DNA of 64,000 nucleotides from Virgibacillus indicus (GTDB lineage Bacteria > Bacillota > Bacilli > Bacillales > Amphibacillaceae), in NCBI RefSeq assembly GCF_002266285.1, contig NZ_NPMS01000001.1, positions 620,001 to 684,000 on the forward strand, given 5' to 3'. The notes under the pieces are model-generated. The model was given only the letters and a program-made list of their open reading frames with translations. It was not told the DNA's origin and searched no databases. A program made the position numbers and the translations under genes. Positions 16,990-26,862 of this stretch are shown here, in pieces; the stretch's first letter is position 1; each line of letters begins with the position of its first letter.

Positions 16990-18784
16990 GGCGGTATACC
17001 TCCCATTCCAGCAATAAAAATAATAAGGCGGCAATAGCAAAGAATTTCCAAATCTCATTTGGATTTTCTGCTTTAACTCCACTAGCCTGATCATTATCAA
17101 TATCAATCGTAAAACTTTTGCTTGTTGAAATATTTTTTTCCTCTTCATCTACAGTTACAGCAAAAAGCCGCTCTTTTTTACCAAATTTCGTTTCTTCCTG
17201 AACCTTGTACAGACCAGGTGATTTGGGTGCATTTAAAAATGAGTCGTTTACATTCAGTTCAGAAATCTTCTCATTCTTTTCATTTAAAATAACACTGCTT
17301 ATTACGCCAGTCGAATGGGAAATTTCTTTTCTTTCATTTGGATGCAAATATCCTAACAGTTGCTGCTGAGCTGTAAGATAATTGATCACGTTATATAAAA
17401 AGATAGGAAAACTGGAATGCATTGGCCAATCTGTTTCCTCTATATCAAATCCAAGCAATACGAAGGGATTTCCTTCATAATATCCTTTGCTGATTATTGG
17501 TATTTCTGCACTTGTAACAATGGATTGAAGCTCTAATGAATCAAATGGATAGCTTTGTTGAATATAAACCTCATCTATATCCACGAACTGCAGAAGGGAA
17601 TCCTCATTAACCGCTTCTAATCCTGCTTGTAACATTTGCTCTTCTTTAACGCTAAATGGCCCACCTGTGGTTGGTGACAGTATGAGCTTTGGACCATCAG
17701 GCCAATTTTCAGATGAAACATTTCCAAGTATATAGATTCCATTTTCGTCACGAGAAATGTCACTCGTTTCTTCTACTTGAATAATGTCAGTACTTAAATG
17801 TGACAAAGCCTTTGAAATAAATGAATTTACTTCTCCAGCCAAATAAATAGGAGGCTGCTTATCTTCATCCAGGAAGGCAATACCTGAGTTATCTGCCCGA
17901 TAATGATCCTTATTACTAATGATTGCTTTATAATAAGGCTTGATTGGCAAATTCCTGATTTGAATCTGTATTTGTTTTCCTGGTTCTACGGATTCTTCAA
18001 TATTGGCAAGTTCTTCTCCTTCATTTTCTATCTTTATGGAAATCTGCTGTTCTTCATCCATTTCATTTGAGACTGTTAGTATTCCATTTACACTGCCTTC
18101 CTGTTCAGCAACTCCGAATGTATGTATCGATAGATTATTCGATGAAGTTCCTATGTTATGTACAGATATTTTATGTTTTAAATGAGTATCCGTTATTTCC
18201 TCTTGATTTACGTCATCAGAAAAAACATGTATATCGCCGCTCGAGTCAGATAGCAGCTGATTGGCAAGCTGAACAGCTTTATCTATATTTGCCCTTTGAT
18301 AAGATGAAGACACATTATTAAGAGCACTTCGCATCTTGTTTTTATCTGTTTCATTCGAAAAAAGAATTTCAGGTGAATGTGTTGCAATAATTGCTGTCAG
18401 TTTTTGATTATCCAATTTATCAATAAGATTATTAATCTCTTCCATCGCAACTTGTAATCTATTATACTCTCCTTCTGTAGCCGTCATTGTGGCTGAAGTG
18501 TCTACAACTACTGCAATATGCTCCCCTGAAAGGTCACTTACATCGAAATATGGACGAACCAAAGCAAGCATTAATAATGCAAGGATCATCAATTGAAGAT
18601 ATAGCAGCAAATGCTGCTGCAATTTTCTCCACCATTTCGTCGCCTGCCGCTCTCGCATCACCTGCTGCCAAAAAAAGGTCGATGGAACAACTTGTTTATC
18701 ATATTGCTTCCTGAATAAGTAAAATAGGATGACGCCTAGTAAAAAGAATGACAAACTAAAATAGACAGGTGTTAAAAAATGCAT
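16973..18784 (-). CDS. BatA/vWA domain membrane protein
   Basis: 603 aa. The N-terminal BatA-type membrane anchor (MHFLTPVYFSLSFFLLGVIL, then LLLYLQLMILALLMLALVRP) is followed by a vWA domain with MIDAS-like DTSATM near residue 92. A long beta-rich extracellular region follows, and a C-terminal TM helix (FFAIAALLFLLLEWEVY). The 3' end overlaps the next gene by 17 bp. Proteins of this type are clients or partners of MoxR ATPases. Confidence 0.83.
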   Translation of the reverse strand: MHFLTPVYFSLSFFLLGVILFYLFRKQYDKQVVPSTFFWQQVMRERQATKWWRKLQQHLLLYLQLMILALLMLALVRPYFDVSDLSGEHIAVVVDTSATMTATEGEYNRLQVAMEEINNLIDKLDNQKLTAIIATHSPEILFSNETDKNKMRSALNNVSSSYQRANIDKAVQLANQLLSDSSGDIHVFSDDVNQEEITDTHLKHKISVHNIGTSSNNLSIHTFGVAEQEGSVNGILTVSNEMDEEQQISIKIENEGEELANIEESVEPGKQIQIQIRNLPIKPYYKAIISNKDHYRADNSGIAFLDEDKQPPIYLAGEVNSFISKALSHLSTDIIQVEETSDISRDENGIYILGNVSSENWPDGPKLILSPTTGGPFSVKEEQMLQAGLEAVNEDSLLQFVDIDEVYIQQSYPFDSLELQSIVTSAEIPIISKGYYEGNPFVLLGFDIEETDWPMHSSFPIFLYNVINYLTAQQQLLGYLHPNERKEISHSTGVISSVILNEKNEKISELNVNDSFLNAPKSPGLYKVQEETKFGKKERLFAVTVDEEEKNISTSKSFTIDIDNDQASGVKAENPNEIWKFFAIAALLFLLLEWEVYRRGITG

Positions 18785-18793
18785 AACCTCACC

Positions 18794-19666
18794 TCACTCG
18801 ACCCAGCCTTTTGATGATAGTTCTTTGAATATGACTTCATCCAAAGAACTAGCAGTATTACATTGTATAAATCCAATCCCACGCATATGGCAGAACTTTC
18901 GAATATATTCCGTATGTTCCTGCAGCCTGCTTTGGTACTGCTTTTTGATGGAACTGTTCATCGATACATTTAAAAATGCTTTTGTTTCACTGTCAATTAA
19001 TTCTAGGTCTCCCTGATAATCCGGAATCATTTCTTCTTCGGTCAAAACCTGAATCACATATAATTCCTGCTTATAGGCTTGAAGTTTTTTAAGAGCTGTT
19101 TCAATCTTCTTCAATGGCTCCAACAGATCACTGATCAAAATTGATACACTGGAATTAGGCTGGATCATCTTCTGAATTGTTTCCGAAAAGTGAATAGGTG
19201 CTTCATTAGGCTTTACACCTGCCAAATAAAAAATGAGCCGATTCGAAAATGCCTTTCCTTTTTTATACATAAATGGATGGCTGTCTGAACCAATCGGAAA
19301 AACACCAACACGGTCATCACTGGATAGAGACATATATCCAAGTGCTGCTGCGAGCCCCTTAGCAAACATCCACTTCTTAGGGAGAGTTGTCATTGAATTC
19401 GAACAGTCGATATAAAGTGAAACGACTAATTCCTGTTCATCGAGATACCGTTTAATATAATGCTTACTGGTTCTGGCATATACATTCCAGTCAATCAGCC
19501 GCAAATCATCCCAGGGCTGATAATTACGAAAGTCGGAAAACTCCAATGAATTACCAGACCTTGCTGAACGTCTTCCACCTTTATGATGTCCACGCCTCAT
19601 TTTTCTTGACTGTAATTGGTGTTTAGTGAGCCTGTACATCAAGGTGCTTGTTAAAAGTTCTTTCAT
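18794..19666 (-). CDS. DUF58 domain protein
   Basis: 290 aa. The family hallmark EFSDFRNYQPWDDLRLIDWNVYARTSKHYIKRYLDE lies at about residues 42-80, followed by a vWA-like strand YIDCSNSM. There is no TM segment, so unlike many DUF58 proteins it is probably cytosolic or peripheral. It overlaps moxR by 4 bp (ATGA type). DUF58 proteins are typically partners of MoxR ATPases. Confidence 0.9.
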   Translation of the reverse strand: MKELLTSTLMYRLTKHQLQSRKMRRGHHKGGRRSARSGNSLEFSDFRNYQPWDDLRLIDWNVYARTSKHYIKRYLDEQELVVSLYIDCSNSMTTLPKKWMFAKGLAAALGYMSLSSDDRVGVFPIGSDSHPFMYKKGKAFSNRLIFYLAGVKPNEAPIHFSETIQKMIQPNSSVSILISDLLEPLKKIETALKKLQAYKQELYVIQVLTEEEMIPDYQGDLELIDSETKAFLNVSMNSSIKKQYQSRLQEHTEYIRKFCHMRGIGFIQCNTASSLDEVIFKELSSKGWVE

Positions 19667-20667
19667 GATAGATCAAACCCGAGCGTTTCTATAATCTCGT
19701 TTATAATTTCATCACTTGCAATACCTGTAGCTTCCCCTTCAAAGTTCAGAAAAAGGCGGTGACGAAGAACAGGCTTTGCAGCTTGCTTGATATCCCCCTT
19801 GGAAACATGGTATCTGCCACTGCATAATGCACGGGCTTTTGCAATTCTGATAAGACTTTGCAATCCACGCGGTCCTGCTCCATAACGTACATATTTTTTA
19901 ACTGATTCCGAGGAAAATTCATTTTCAGGATGTGTAGCCATAACTAGGTTTACTGCATAATCCAGAATTTCATCTGCAACAAGTAATTCTAAAGCTAATT
20001 GCTGGAATTCAATGATGTCAGAAGCATCCATAACCTTTGACAGACTTTGTGTTTTAGTTCCGGTCGTATTTACAGCAATCTGTTTTAAATCTTCTTTTGA
20101 GGGATAATCAATATTTATTTTTACCAGAAAACGGTCCATTTGGGCTTCTGGTAGGGGATATGTACCTTCAAGATCAAGTGGATTCTGAGTTGCTAATACA
20201 AAAAAGGGCTTCTGAAGCTGTTTTGTATCCCCCATAACAGTTACTGTTTTCTCTCCCATTGCTTCAAGCAGGGAACTTTGTGTTTTTGGTGTAGCTCTAT
20301 TGATCTCATCAGCCAGTACAATATTTGCAAATACAGGTCCTTCATGAAACACAAATGACTGCCGCTTTCCATCTTCAGACGGTTCAATCATCATTGTCCC
20401 AGTTATATCTGAGGGCATTAAATCCGGAGTGAACTGTATTCTCGAAAATTCAAGGTCCATCACATCAGAAACAGTACGTACAAGCATTGTTTTTCCTAAA
20501 CCGGGCAATCCTTCAAGCAGTGCATGACCATCTGCAAAAATGGTCCATAACACCTGATCAACAATCTCATCCTGACCAACAATAAATGCTCTTATTTCTG
20601 TTTTGGCTGCTTCAATTTTTTTCATTACTTCCTGCAGCTGCTTTTCTTTCATATGAATATCAGGCAA
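19663..20667 (-). CDS. MoxR-family AAA+ ATPase
   Basis: 334 aa. Walker A GLPGLGKT near residue 55, Walker B VLADEINRA, sensor 1 in FVLATQNPLDLEGTYPLPEAQMDRF, and an arginine-rich lid with GAGPRGLQSLI. MoxR proteins act as chaperone-like ATPases that insert metals or assemble vWA-containing complexes. The TTG start at 20667 lies 4 bp after the preceding stop and uses AAGGGG as ribosome binding site; a later in-frame ATG (MKEKQL) is the alternative start. Confidence 0.92.
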   Translation of the reverse strand: MPDIHMKEKQLQEVMKKIEAAKTEIRAFIVGQDEIVDQVLWTIFADGHALLEGLPGLGKTMLVRTVSDVMDLEFSRIQFTPDLMPSDITGTMMIEPSEDGKRQSFVFHEGPVFANIVLADEINRATPKTQSSLLEAMGEKTVTVMGDTKQLQKPFFVLATQNPLDLEGTYPLPEAQMDRFLVKINIDYPSKEDLKQIAVNTTGTKTQSLSKVMDASDIIEFQQLALELLVADEILDYAVNLVMATHPENEFSSESVKKYVRYGAGPRGLQSLIRIAKARALCSGRYHVSKGDIKQAAKPVLRHRLFLNFEGEATGIASDEIINEIIETLGFDLS

Positions 20668-20671
20668 ATCC

Positions 20672-22231
20672 TTATTCCCCTTTCGGATTTAAATCACTAA
20701 AATAACCTTTGACTGCATCTTCCAAATAAGCAGGTAAATCCATTCTGTCTACACTTTCACGATATGTGCGCTCATAATTTCCATAAACTTCTTCGTAGGA
20801 TCTAAGTGTTCCTTTTAGCACAGGAGACTCTGGTGCTAACTGCTGCTCACCATTTCCTTCACCAAGTTGCCCAAAATCATTTTCTACAGATTCTTCTCCA
20901 TCTATTTTCTCAGGTATCGTTAATTCACGTGATCCTTGGCCAAAGCCCGCTCCTGTACCTGATCCCATTCCACTCCCCGAGCCACCATTTCCGCTTCCAG
21001 TGCCTGAACCAGTTCCGGATCCACTACCACTTCCAGACCCTTGTCCATTACCATTTTGACCCTGTCCACTTGAATTCCTGTTACTGCCGTCCGACGGTTG
21101 GCCATTTTGATCCTGCGAAGCGCTATTCTGGTTACTCTGGTTTTGAGAGGCAAATGATAGCTGATTCGAATTTGATAAACCTGCATTTGACATATTTTGA
21201 TTCAACGAATTGGCAAGCTTCTGCAGCTGTTCCTGGGATATAGCTAAATTGTTTAGTGATTCGGCATTTTTGATCAGGTTATCAAGCTGTTCCTCTAAAG
21301 ATGTCATCAGTTCCTCGATTTGTTCCTCAGTCATTTCAGAGATATTACTTACCTTCTTCCCTGTTGCATCAGCTATCAGCTGTTCCAAAGCCTTTTGCTG
21401 TTGTTCAGACAGCTTTGGCAGTTTTTCATTCAGCTGTTCCAGCGCTTGTTTCATTTTTTCAGAGTCAGCCTGATTTAGTGCATCTTTTAGTTCATTAAAA
21501 TCATTCAAATCCTCTGTAAGACTCTTTAATCGCTTTTCATTGTCCGAGGCCTGTTTCTTTACCTTTTCCAGACCCGCTTCTTTTTCCAGAAGCTTTTCCA
21601 GCAGTTCTTTACTTTTGTCCATATCCTTTGTTTCTTCTTTCAATTCCTCCAGCTGCTTGTTTTCTTTGTCTTCATCAGCTAATTTCCCGATTTCTTTTTT
21701 TGTCTTCTTTGCTATTTCTTCATCTTTTTCCTGCTGCTTTGCAGTTTCCATGACATCATTTGGAAAAGTCATTGATAAACCTGCTAGTAAGAATAGGAAA
21801 ATAATAATAAGCAGTTTTTTCCAGTGAAACAGCTTGAGCTTTCTTTTTTCAATAGCAGGTAAAGACTTTTTCATATGCAATAAGGCATCCCGCCTTTGAA
21901 GCTGACTAAAAACAGATTCATCCTTAAGGTAGGTCAATGCTGTTTTAACCCTGTCTTCAGCTGCATAGCTGTCAAATAGTGCTGCTGCAGCTGTTTGATC
22001 AGGTCTTTTAAAAATACCTGCAATTATTGTAAGAAGCATGATACTGCCTGCAATTATTAAAATAAACTGGCCCACATAAATTACTGGAACTGTTCGCATA
22101 ATTGCAGCAGTAACTGCTGTTACAAGTGCTATCAGAAATAGACCTGCATGGAAATAGCGGCTAAAATGTTCGATAAAAAGCTTTCGTTTGACTATCGCCA
22201 GCAATTTCCAAAATTGTTTGACTTCGTTCAT
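20672..22231 (-). CDS. Membrane-anchored coiled-coil protein with Gly/Ser-rich linker (DUF4175-like ending)
   Basis: 519 aa. Two N-terminal TM segments (about residues 25-70) and a third near 137-155. A Lys/Glu-rich coiled coil spans about 165-330, then a low-complexity Gln/Asn/Ser/Gly region ends in GSGSG repeats (about 380-425). The C-terminal tail (MDLPAYLEDAVKGYFSDLNP) resembles the ends of DUF4175 proteins found beside MoxR/vWA genes. Function is unknown; it may be a scaffold. Genes on both sides are 2-4 bp away. Confidence 0.7.
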   Translation of the reverse strand: MNEVKQFWKLLAIVKRKLFIEHFSRYFHAGLFLIALVTAVTAAIMRTVPVIYVGQFILIIAGSIMLLTIIAGIFKRPDQTAAAALFDSYAAEDRVKTALTYLKDESVFSQLQRRDALLHMKKSLPAIEKRKLKLFHWKKLLIIIFLFLLAGLSMTFPNDVMETAKQQEKDEEIAKKTKKEIGKLADEDKENKQLEELKEETKDMDKSKELLEKLLEKEAGLEKVKKQASDNEKRLKSLTEDLNDFNELKDALNQADSEKMKQALEQLNEKLPKLSEQQQKALEQLIADATGKKVSNISEMTEEQIEELMTSLEEQLDNLIKNAESLNNLAISQEQLQKLANSLNQNMSNAGLSNSNQLSFASQNQSNQNSASQDQNGQPSDGSNRNSSGQGQNGNGQGSGSGSGSGTGSGTGSGNGGSGSGMGSGTGAGFGQGSRELTIPEKIDGEESVENDFGQLGEGNGEQQLAPESPVLKGTLRSYEEVYGNYERTYRESVDRMDLPAYLEDAVKGYFSDLNPKGE

Positions 22232-22233
22232 CT

Positions 22234-23088
22234 TTAAGCTTCTCCTTTTTTCTCTTTCATGTTCGGTCGGAGTTTTTTAATACTAATAAACAGACAAACA
22301 AAACTGATCAGTAAAAATGCGATGATGAAAGCTGCAGTCAACGGGAACGCAATCCCCGAAGCATTATTGATTTCATTTGATAGCCCTTCTTCAAATGAAT
22401 TTAATAAAATGATGAATGGATTGAACACGGATGTAATATATGGAAAAACCGATGTTTGATTTACATTTTGAAAGGCGGAAAACTGCATACTGATTATTGT
22501 TAAAAAGGCTGTGCCTACTGTAAAAAACAAGGTGATTCCATACGTAATGATGGTGGCAACAATAGTCTTTCTAATAACTGTTGAAAAAAAGACTCCAATA
22601 CTGCCAATCGTAAGCATTGTTACGAAATATAATCCAAATATCTGGAAGAGCAAGCTCGGAGAAACGCCACCAAAAAGAAAGACAATACTATAGAGCGGCA
22701 GTGATGCTACCATCATCAATAATAAGTAGGCAATAGATGAGAAAAGCTTGCTCAAAATGATGCTTGTTGATGTTTGCGGGGTTGTCAGTAAAATATTTAG
22801 CGTTTGCCGCTCCCTTTCTCCACTAATAACCCCCGAAGTTAAACCGGGTGTCATGAAAAGGACCAATGCCATCTGTACAAATGATAAAACCATAAACATC
22901 GTTCTGCTTTGTTCCGGACGAAATATCGCAGTTGAAGAATAAGAGAAAACTGTATTTATAAGAATAAAACCGATTGCAATTCCCCCTAGGGCAAATAGGT
23001 AGAAGAATACACCTAAGAAACTTTTAAAGGAACGAAAACGGAGCTTGATTTCTTTATTTAACACAGGATTGATCCATAGTGACTTCAT
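22234..23088 (-). CDS. ABC-2 type transporter permease
   Basis: 284 aa with about six TM segments. The ABC-2/GldF-like N-terminus NPVLNKEIKLRFRSFKSFLGV and the GERERQTLNILLTTP motif are typical of the coupling region of ABC-2 permeases. It overlaps the ATPase gene by 4 bp. Substrate unknown. Confidence 0.9.
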   Translation of the reverse strand: MKSLWINPVLNKEIKLRFRSFKSFLGVFFYLFALGGIAIGFILINTVFSYSSTAIFRPEQSRTMFMVLSFVQMALVLFMTPGLTSGVISGERERQTLNILLTTPQTSTSIILSKLFSSIAYLLLMMVASLPLYSIVFLFGGVSPSLLFQIFGLYFVTMLTIGSIGVFFSTVIRKTIVATIITYGITLFFTVGTAFLTIISMQFSAFQNVNQTSVFPYITSVFNPFIILLNSFEEGLSNEINNASGIAFPLTAAFIIAFLLISFVCLFISIKKLRPNMKEKKGEA

Positions 23089-24020
23089 GCGAAATCCACC
23101 CCTTTCGTGATTTCCAAAAATACATCTTCTAAATTCGATTCTTCCTGACTGAAGCTTAGTATTGCAAGTCCGTGATCCAGTGCTTTCTTCAGTAATGCTA
23201 TTTGTTCCTCATCATTACCAGTAAAAGCAAATGACAGCATATCACGGTTTGGGTTTTTCGTAACTGTCGAAACCCTGTGATGATCTTCAAAAAATAAAAC
23301 AGCTTTTTCCAAATCCGATGCCAGCTTTACATTGATAATCTTATTTGCCTGCAGCTGCTCCTGGATGTCAGCAACAGACCCAGAGGCTACTAATTCACCA
23401 TTGGTAATTACACCTATTTCATCACACATTTCAGCAAGTTCCGGGAGAATATGTGACGAAATTAGAATTGTTTTCCCCATGTTTTTCAGTTCTTTTAATA
23501 TTTCTCTCATTTCAATCCGTGCGCGCGGGTCCAGGCCCGATGCTGGTTCATCCAATATAAGCACCTCCGGGTCATGGATGAGAGATCGCGCGAGACAAAG
23601 CCGCTGCTTCATGCCCCTTGATAGCAAATCGACATAGACATCACTTTTATTAGAGAGATTTACCAGCTCCAATAACTGTGGTATCAGAATCTGTCTTTCA
23701 GCTGGACTGATCCCATAACTCGCTCCATAAAAGTCAAGATACTCAACTGTTTTAAATTGGTCATATACACCAAAGAAATCCGGCATATAGCCAATATGAT
23801 TCCGGACTTCCTTTGCCTCTGTTGAAACATTATAACCATTAACAAATGCCGCTCCTGAGGTTGGGGCAAGCAATGTTGCCAGTATCGAAAAGGTTGTTGA
23901 TTTGCCAGCACCATTATGTCCTACAAATCCAAAAACCGTCCCTTTTTCAATTTTGAGATTCAGATCATTCAATGCTGTAAAAGAGCCATATCTTTTAGTT
24001 AAATTAATTGTCTCAATCAT
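23085..24020 (-). CDS. ABC transporter ATP-binding protein (ABC-2/GldA-like)
   Basis: 311 aa. Walker A GHNGAGKST near residue 34, signature LSRGMKQRLCLA, Walker B VLILDEPASGLDP and the H-loop in LISSHILPEL. About 90 C-terminal residues resemble those of GldA/CcmA-type ATPases. It pairs with the permease to form an exporter and overlaps both neighbours by 4 bp. Confidence 0.92.
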   Translation of the reverse strand: MIETINLTKRYGSFTALNDLNLKIEKGTVFGFVGHNGAGKSTTFSILATLLAPTSGAAFVNGYNVSTEAKEVRNHIGYMPDFFGVYDQFKTVEYLDFYGASYGISPAERQILIPQLLELVNLSNKSDVYVDLLSRGMKQRLCLARSLIHDPEVLILDEPASGLDPRARIEMREILKELKNMGKTILISSHILPELAEMCDEIGVITNGELVASGSVADIQEQLQANKIINVKLASDLEKAVLFFEDHHRVSTVTKNPNRDMLSFAFTGNDEEQIALLKKALDHGLAILSFSQEESNLEDVFLEITKGVDFA

Positions 24021-26452
24021 TTCTTATACTCCCCTTCCAGGCTGATAGCCGGAATCCGAACCTCAGGATTGCCCATACCATCACTTTTTTCAAAACTCAG
24101 GACAATGGAGCCATCTGCAGATAAAAATTCATTTGTATTTTCTTCAAAAGTAATGGTGCTGTCCTCAAGTGGCATAAATTCTTCCTTTTCAGTATTAAAA
24201 ATTGAAAAGGCAGCATTCCCCTGTGAAAGCTTAACCTGAAGTTTATTAACAGATACTTTATCCATCTCCATCTGATCTGGTAACTGATAGGTTAGCTTAT
24301 ATTTTCCTGCTTCGACGGCAACAAAGTTTTCCCCTTGCTGCATGCCATTATGGAAAATATTTGCATTTGCACCTTCTAAAATAGATATATCTGTCTGCAG
24401 GTTTTTATCAGTCAGTGTGAAATCACCTTCAAGTGAAGGATTAATTTCAACAGCCTGTGTAATCAATGTCAGTGAAGCAGAATTTGATTGCTTTTTATCC
24501 ATTTCAATAGCTATCATGGAATCTGTTGAAAAGCCGGCTAATAATGGCTGGTTTAAATTTTTCTGATGAATTTCATATGACATCATCATATTTAACAGCT
24601 CTTGTTTTTTCCAATCATCCAAGCTTTCTTTGCTATCCGGTCCACCCTGCCCGTATACAGAATTAGAAACTCCGGGAAATATGGAAGAGGCAATATTTTG
24701 CCTTGGTGCACTAATCAATGTATCTGATTTATTTAATTCTGCAGAAACTTCAACAGTTGATCCTGCTTTTATTTCACCGAGTGAATATGCTTTTGTTCCT
24801 GTTAATAAAAATGCTTCTTCCAGGTCAACCGAAAGCGAACTGTTTATCGTACCAATAAGCTGCTGATTTTCAATCTTCAATTCAGTGCTCAGCTTACCGG
24901 TATCAATGGAAGGAATATCACCTGCAGCAGAACGTATGGACCAATATTCTACATCATTAAATGTTAATTTAGTCTGTTCCTGTCCTTTTTCAATCATGGC
25001 ATTATTCAGATTCAGCTCATTATAGCTGCTGTCATTATTCAATGGAAACGGATTAAACCCACCCGGACTTACATTTAATGCATAATCCCCTCCGCTATTT
25101 GTCAGGACGGAAACAGCTCCATATCCACTAGCTGTTCCTGTATCATCAATCGAGAGAATACTGACATCACTCGTTTGGGAACCAGCAATTCGGTCCTTGG
25201 CACCGACCAGGAAAATAGCCACCGAAGTAATGATGGCAACACTTGGGATAATCCACCATGAGCTTTCACGCTTATCAAGCTTTTTCAAAAGGAAATATAA
25301 TCCCGGAATTAGAAGTATTAAATAAACAATGAATAAAACAATTAATGCAGTCAAAGGCAAAAATGAAGATGGAAATGCATTTACAATATTTCCAAGCTGA
25401 AAGGATAATTCCTCCATCATATATCGCTGCTGGCCATGGATATCTGTATCAACCGTTTTTTGCAGTACATCCCTCCAGAATAATGGATATGAATCCCATG
25501 ATGATAAAGTTTGGCTTCCTACATTAAATGCAAATTGAGTAACCTCTCCAATTCCAAAGCTTTTATTCATTACCATTGGCAGCGAATGATCCGAATAATA
25601 AACCTTCGCCTTATCATCTATGTCACCAGTCATTATTTCAACATTACTGAAGGAAGGTTTATTTTCATTTTCGTTTTTGGAAAAAATATTTAGTTCATCG
25701 AATGATGTCTGGTCATTAATATGTAAAAGAGACAGATCTCCCAGCTCTCCAAGCTGCTGTGTTAAACCGGGTGTGCTTCCAAACATTAAATGGCCACCTG
25801 AGCGAACCCAGTTTTTCAGGGCTTTTTGTTTCTCCAAAGAAATAGTTGATAAATTATAATCATTTATCAACAGAACATCAAACATCTCAAAACCTGTTGA
25901 ATCTTCTGGCAGGTCGGTTTCTTCCAGTGAAATGAACTCAACTGATTCTGCATTATATTTTGTCAGCTTCAGATAATTTAATGAATCAGGTGAATCACTT
26001 AAGGCACCCAAAACCAGACGATTTTCCGGAAAATAGCCAGGCCTGAACGTTTTGTCTGATGATAGTTTAACTTCATCTCCCTCTTCCCATCCGCCTTTAT
26101 AAAAGCGAATGAAAGAATCCTTGTTTGACTGTTGATTATGATAGAAATTATCACCATGCCCCGGTACTGATACTCTAACAGTTTTTTCTTCCCCTTGTGG
26201 AAGCTCTACAGGAACAACAATATTTCCCTGTGTACGGTAATTTGGGTTAGCAAATATAACAAGATCTCCAGTAATATCCGTTCCTTGATTTGTTAGTGTG
26301 ATTTCCAATGGAAATCCTTTACCCATTTGAACTTTTCCATCTATTCCATATTGAAACGAAATATCTATTTTTTCATCTGCTGCAACCTGTTGTGGAATTA
26401 TGATGGCAAAAATAAGAAGTATGAAAGCAAACACTTTACTAGATAATTTCAT
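24017..26452 (-). CDS. Large secreted/membrane protein, first gene of the MoxR/vWA/ABC operon
   Basis: 811 aa. A signal peptide (FAFILLIFAIIIPQQVAA) is followed by a beta-rich external region and a GATase-like segment (LKNWVRSGGHLMFGSTPGL). Two central TM helices lie near residues 365-420 (LTALIVLFIVYLILLIPGLY and PSVAIITSVAIFLVGA), then a further external beta-rich half. It starts at ATG 26452 after TAGGGGAGAAC. No characterised family is recognised. Its place and shared GATase-like motif link it to the vWA protein at the operon end. Confidence 0.75.
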   Translation of the reverse strand: MKLSSKVFAFILLIFAIIIPQQVAADEKIDISFQYGIDGKVQMGKGFPLEITLTNQGTDITGDLVIFANPNYRTQGNIVVPVELPQGEEKTVRVSVPGHGDNFYHNQQSNKDSFIRFYKGGWEEGDEVKLSSDKTFRPGYFPENRLVLGALSDSPDSLNYLKLTKYNAESVEFISLEETDLPEDSTGFEMFDVLLINDYNLSTISLEKQKALKNWVRSGGHLMFGSTPGLTQQLGELGDLSLLHINDQTSFDELNIFSKNENENKPSFSNVEIMTGDIDDKAKVYYSDHSLPMVMNKSFGIGEVTQFAFNVGSQTLSSWDSYPLFWRDVLQKTVDTDIHGQQRYMMEELSFQLGNIVNAFPSSFLPLTALIVLFIVYLILLIPGLYFLLKKLDKRESSWWIIPSVAIITSVAIFLVGAKDRIAGSQTSDVSILSIDDTGTASGYGAVSVLTNSGGDYALNVSPGGFNPFPLNNDSSYNELNLNNAMIEKGQEQTKLTFNDVEYWSIRSAAGDIPSIDTGKLSTELKIENQQLIGTINSSLSVDLEEAFLLTGTKAYSLGEIKAGSTVEVSAELNKSDTLISAPRQNIASSIFPGVSNSVYGQGGPDSKESLDDWKKQELLNMMMSYEIHQKNLNQPLLAGFSTDSMIAIEMDKKQSNSASLTLITQAVEINPSLEGDFTLTDKNLQTDISILEGANANIFHNGMQQGENFVAVEAGKYKLTYQLPDQMEMDKVSVNKLQVKLSQGNAAFSIFNTEKEEFMPLEDSTITFEENTNEFLSADGSIVLSFEKSDGMGNPEVRIPAISLEGEYKK

Positions 26453-26628
26453 GTTCTCCCCCTATTTAACTTAAAATTTATTTTTCTCTAATTTTCTAAA
26501 TATAAGAACAATATAGCATAAATCATTTTATAAATATACAGGTGCACAAAATATGAAAAATAATCGATTTCCATTCTAATACAAGTATATCTAATAATAC
26601 ATATCTTATAATGAGGGGAGAGACAACT

Positions 26629-26784
26629 ATGAGACATATCGATTGGCAAATGATTTTTTTTGTTGGCACTTCATTGGCACAGGAATATTGGATATACTGG
26701 AAACTTCCTCGCGTTTACTTCTGGGATACCCGACGAGAGTATATAAGCAAAAGTAAAACGGATGATAAAAAGGATGCAGCCTAA
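26629..26784 (+). CDS. Small 51-aa protein of unknown function
   Basis: The ATG at 26629 follows GAGGGGAGAGA with good spacing, and the frame closes at TAA 26782-26784 just before a strong terminator. The product begins MRHIDWQMIFFVGTSLAQEY, has a short hydrophobic stretch, is rich in Trp/Tyr, and ends in a charged KSKTDDKKD tail. TATAAT at 26607-26612 may be its -10. Too small for standard ORF cut-offs, and I do not recognise a family. Confidence 0.6.
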   Translation: MRHIDWQMIFFVGTSLAQEYWIYWKLPRVYFWDTRREYISKSKTDDKKDAA

Positions 26785-26803
26785 AACTTGTTGCTAATAT
26801 TAA

Positions 26804-26839
26804 AATACCTGGTGATTACAATTTGAATCACCAGGTATT
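26804..26839. terminator. Strong bidirectional terminator
   Basis: A 14-bp perfect stem, AATACCTGGTGATT (26804-26817) with AATCACCAGGTATT (26826-26839), between the convergent small ORF and the CPBP protease gene. Confidence 0.85.
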
Positions 26840-26862
26840 CGATCATAAAAGCTCTTGGACTA

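Noticed and set aside
20806..21243. 145-codon plus-strand frame rich in His/Leu/Phe
   Set aside because: Shadow of the GSGSG and Gln/Asn repeats of the minus-strand coiled-coil gene; low-complexity coding keeps other frames open.
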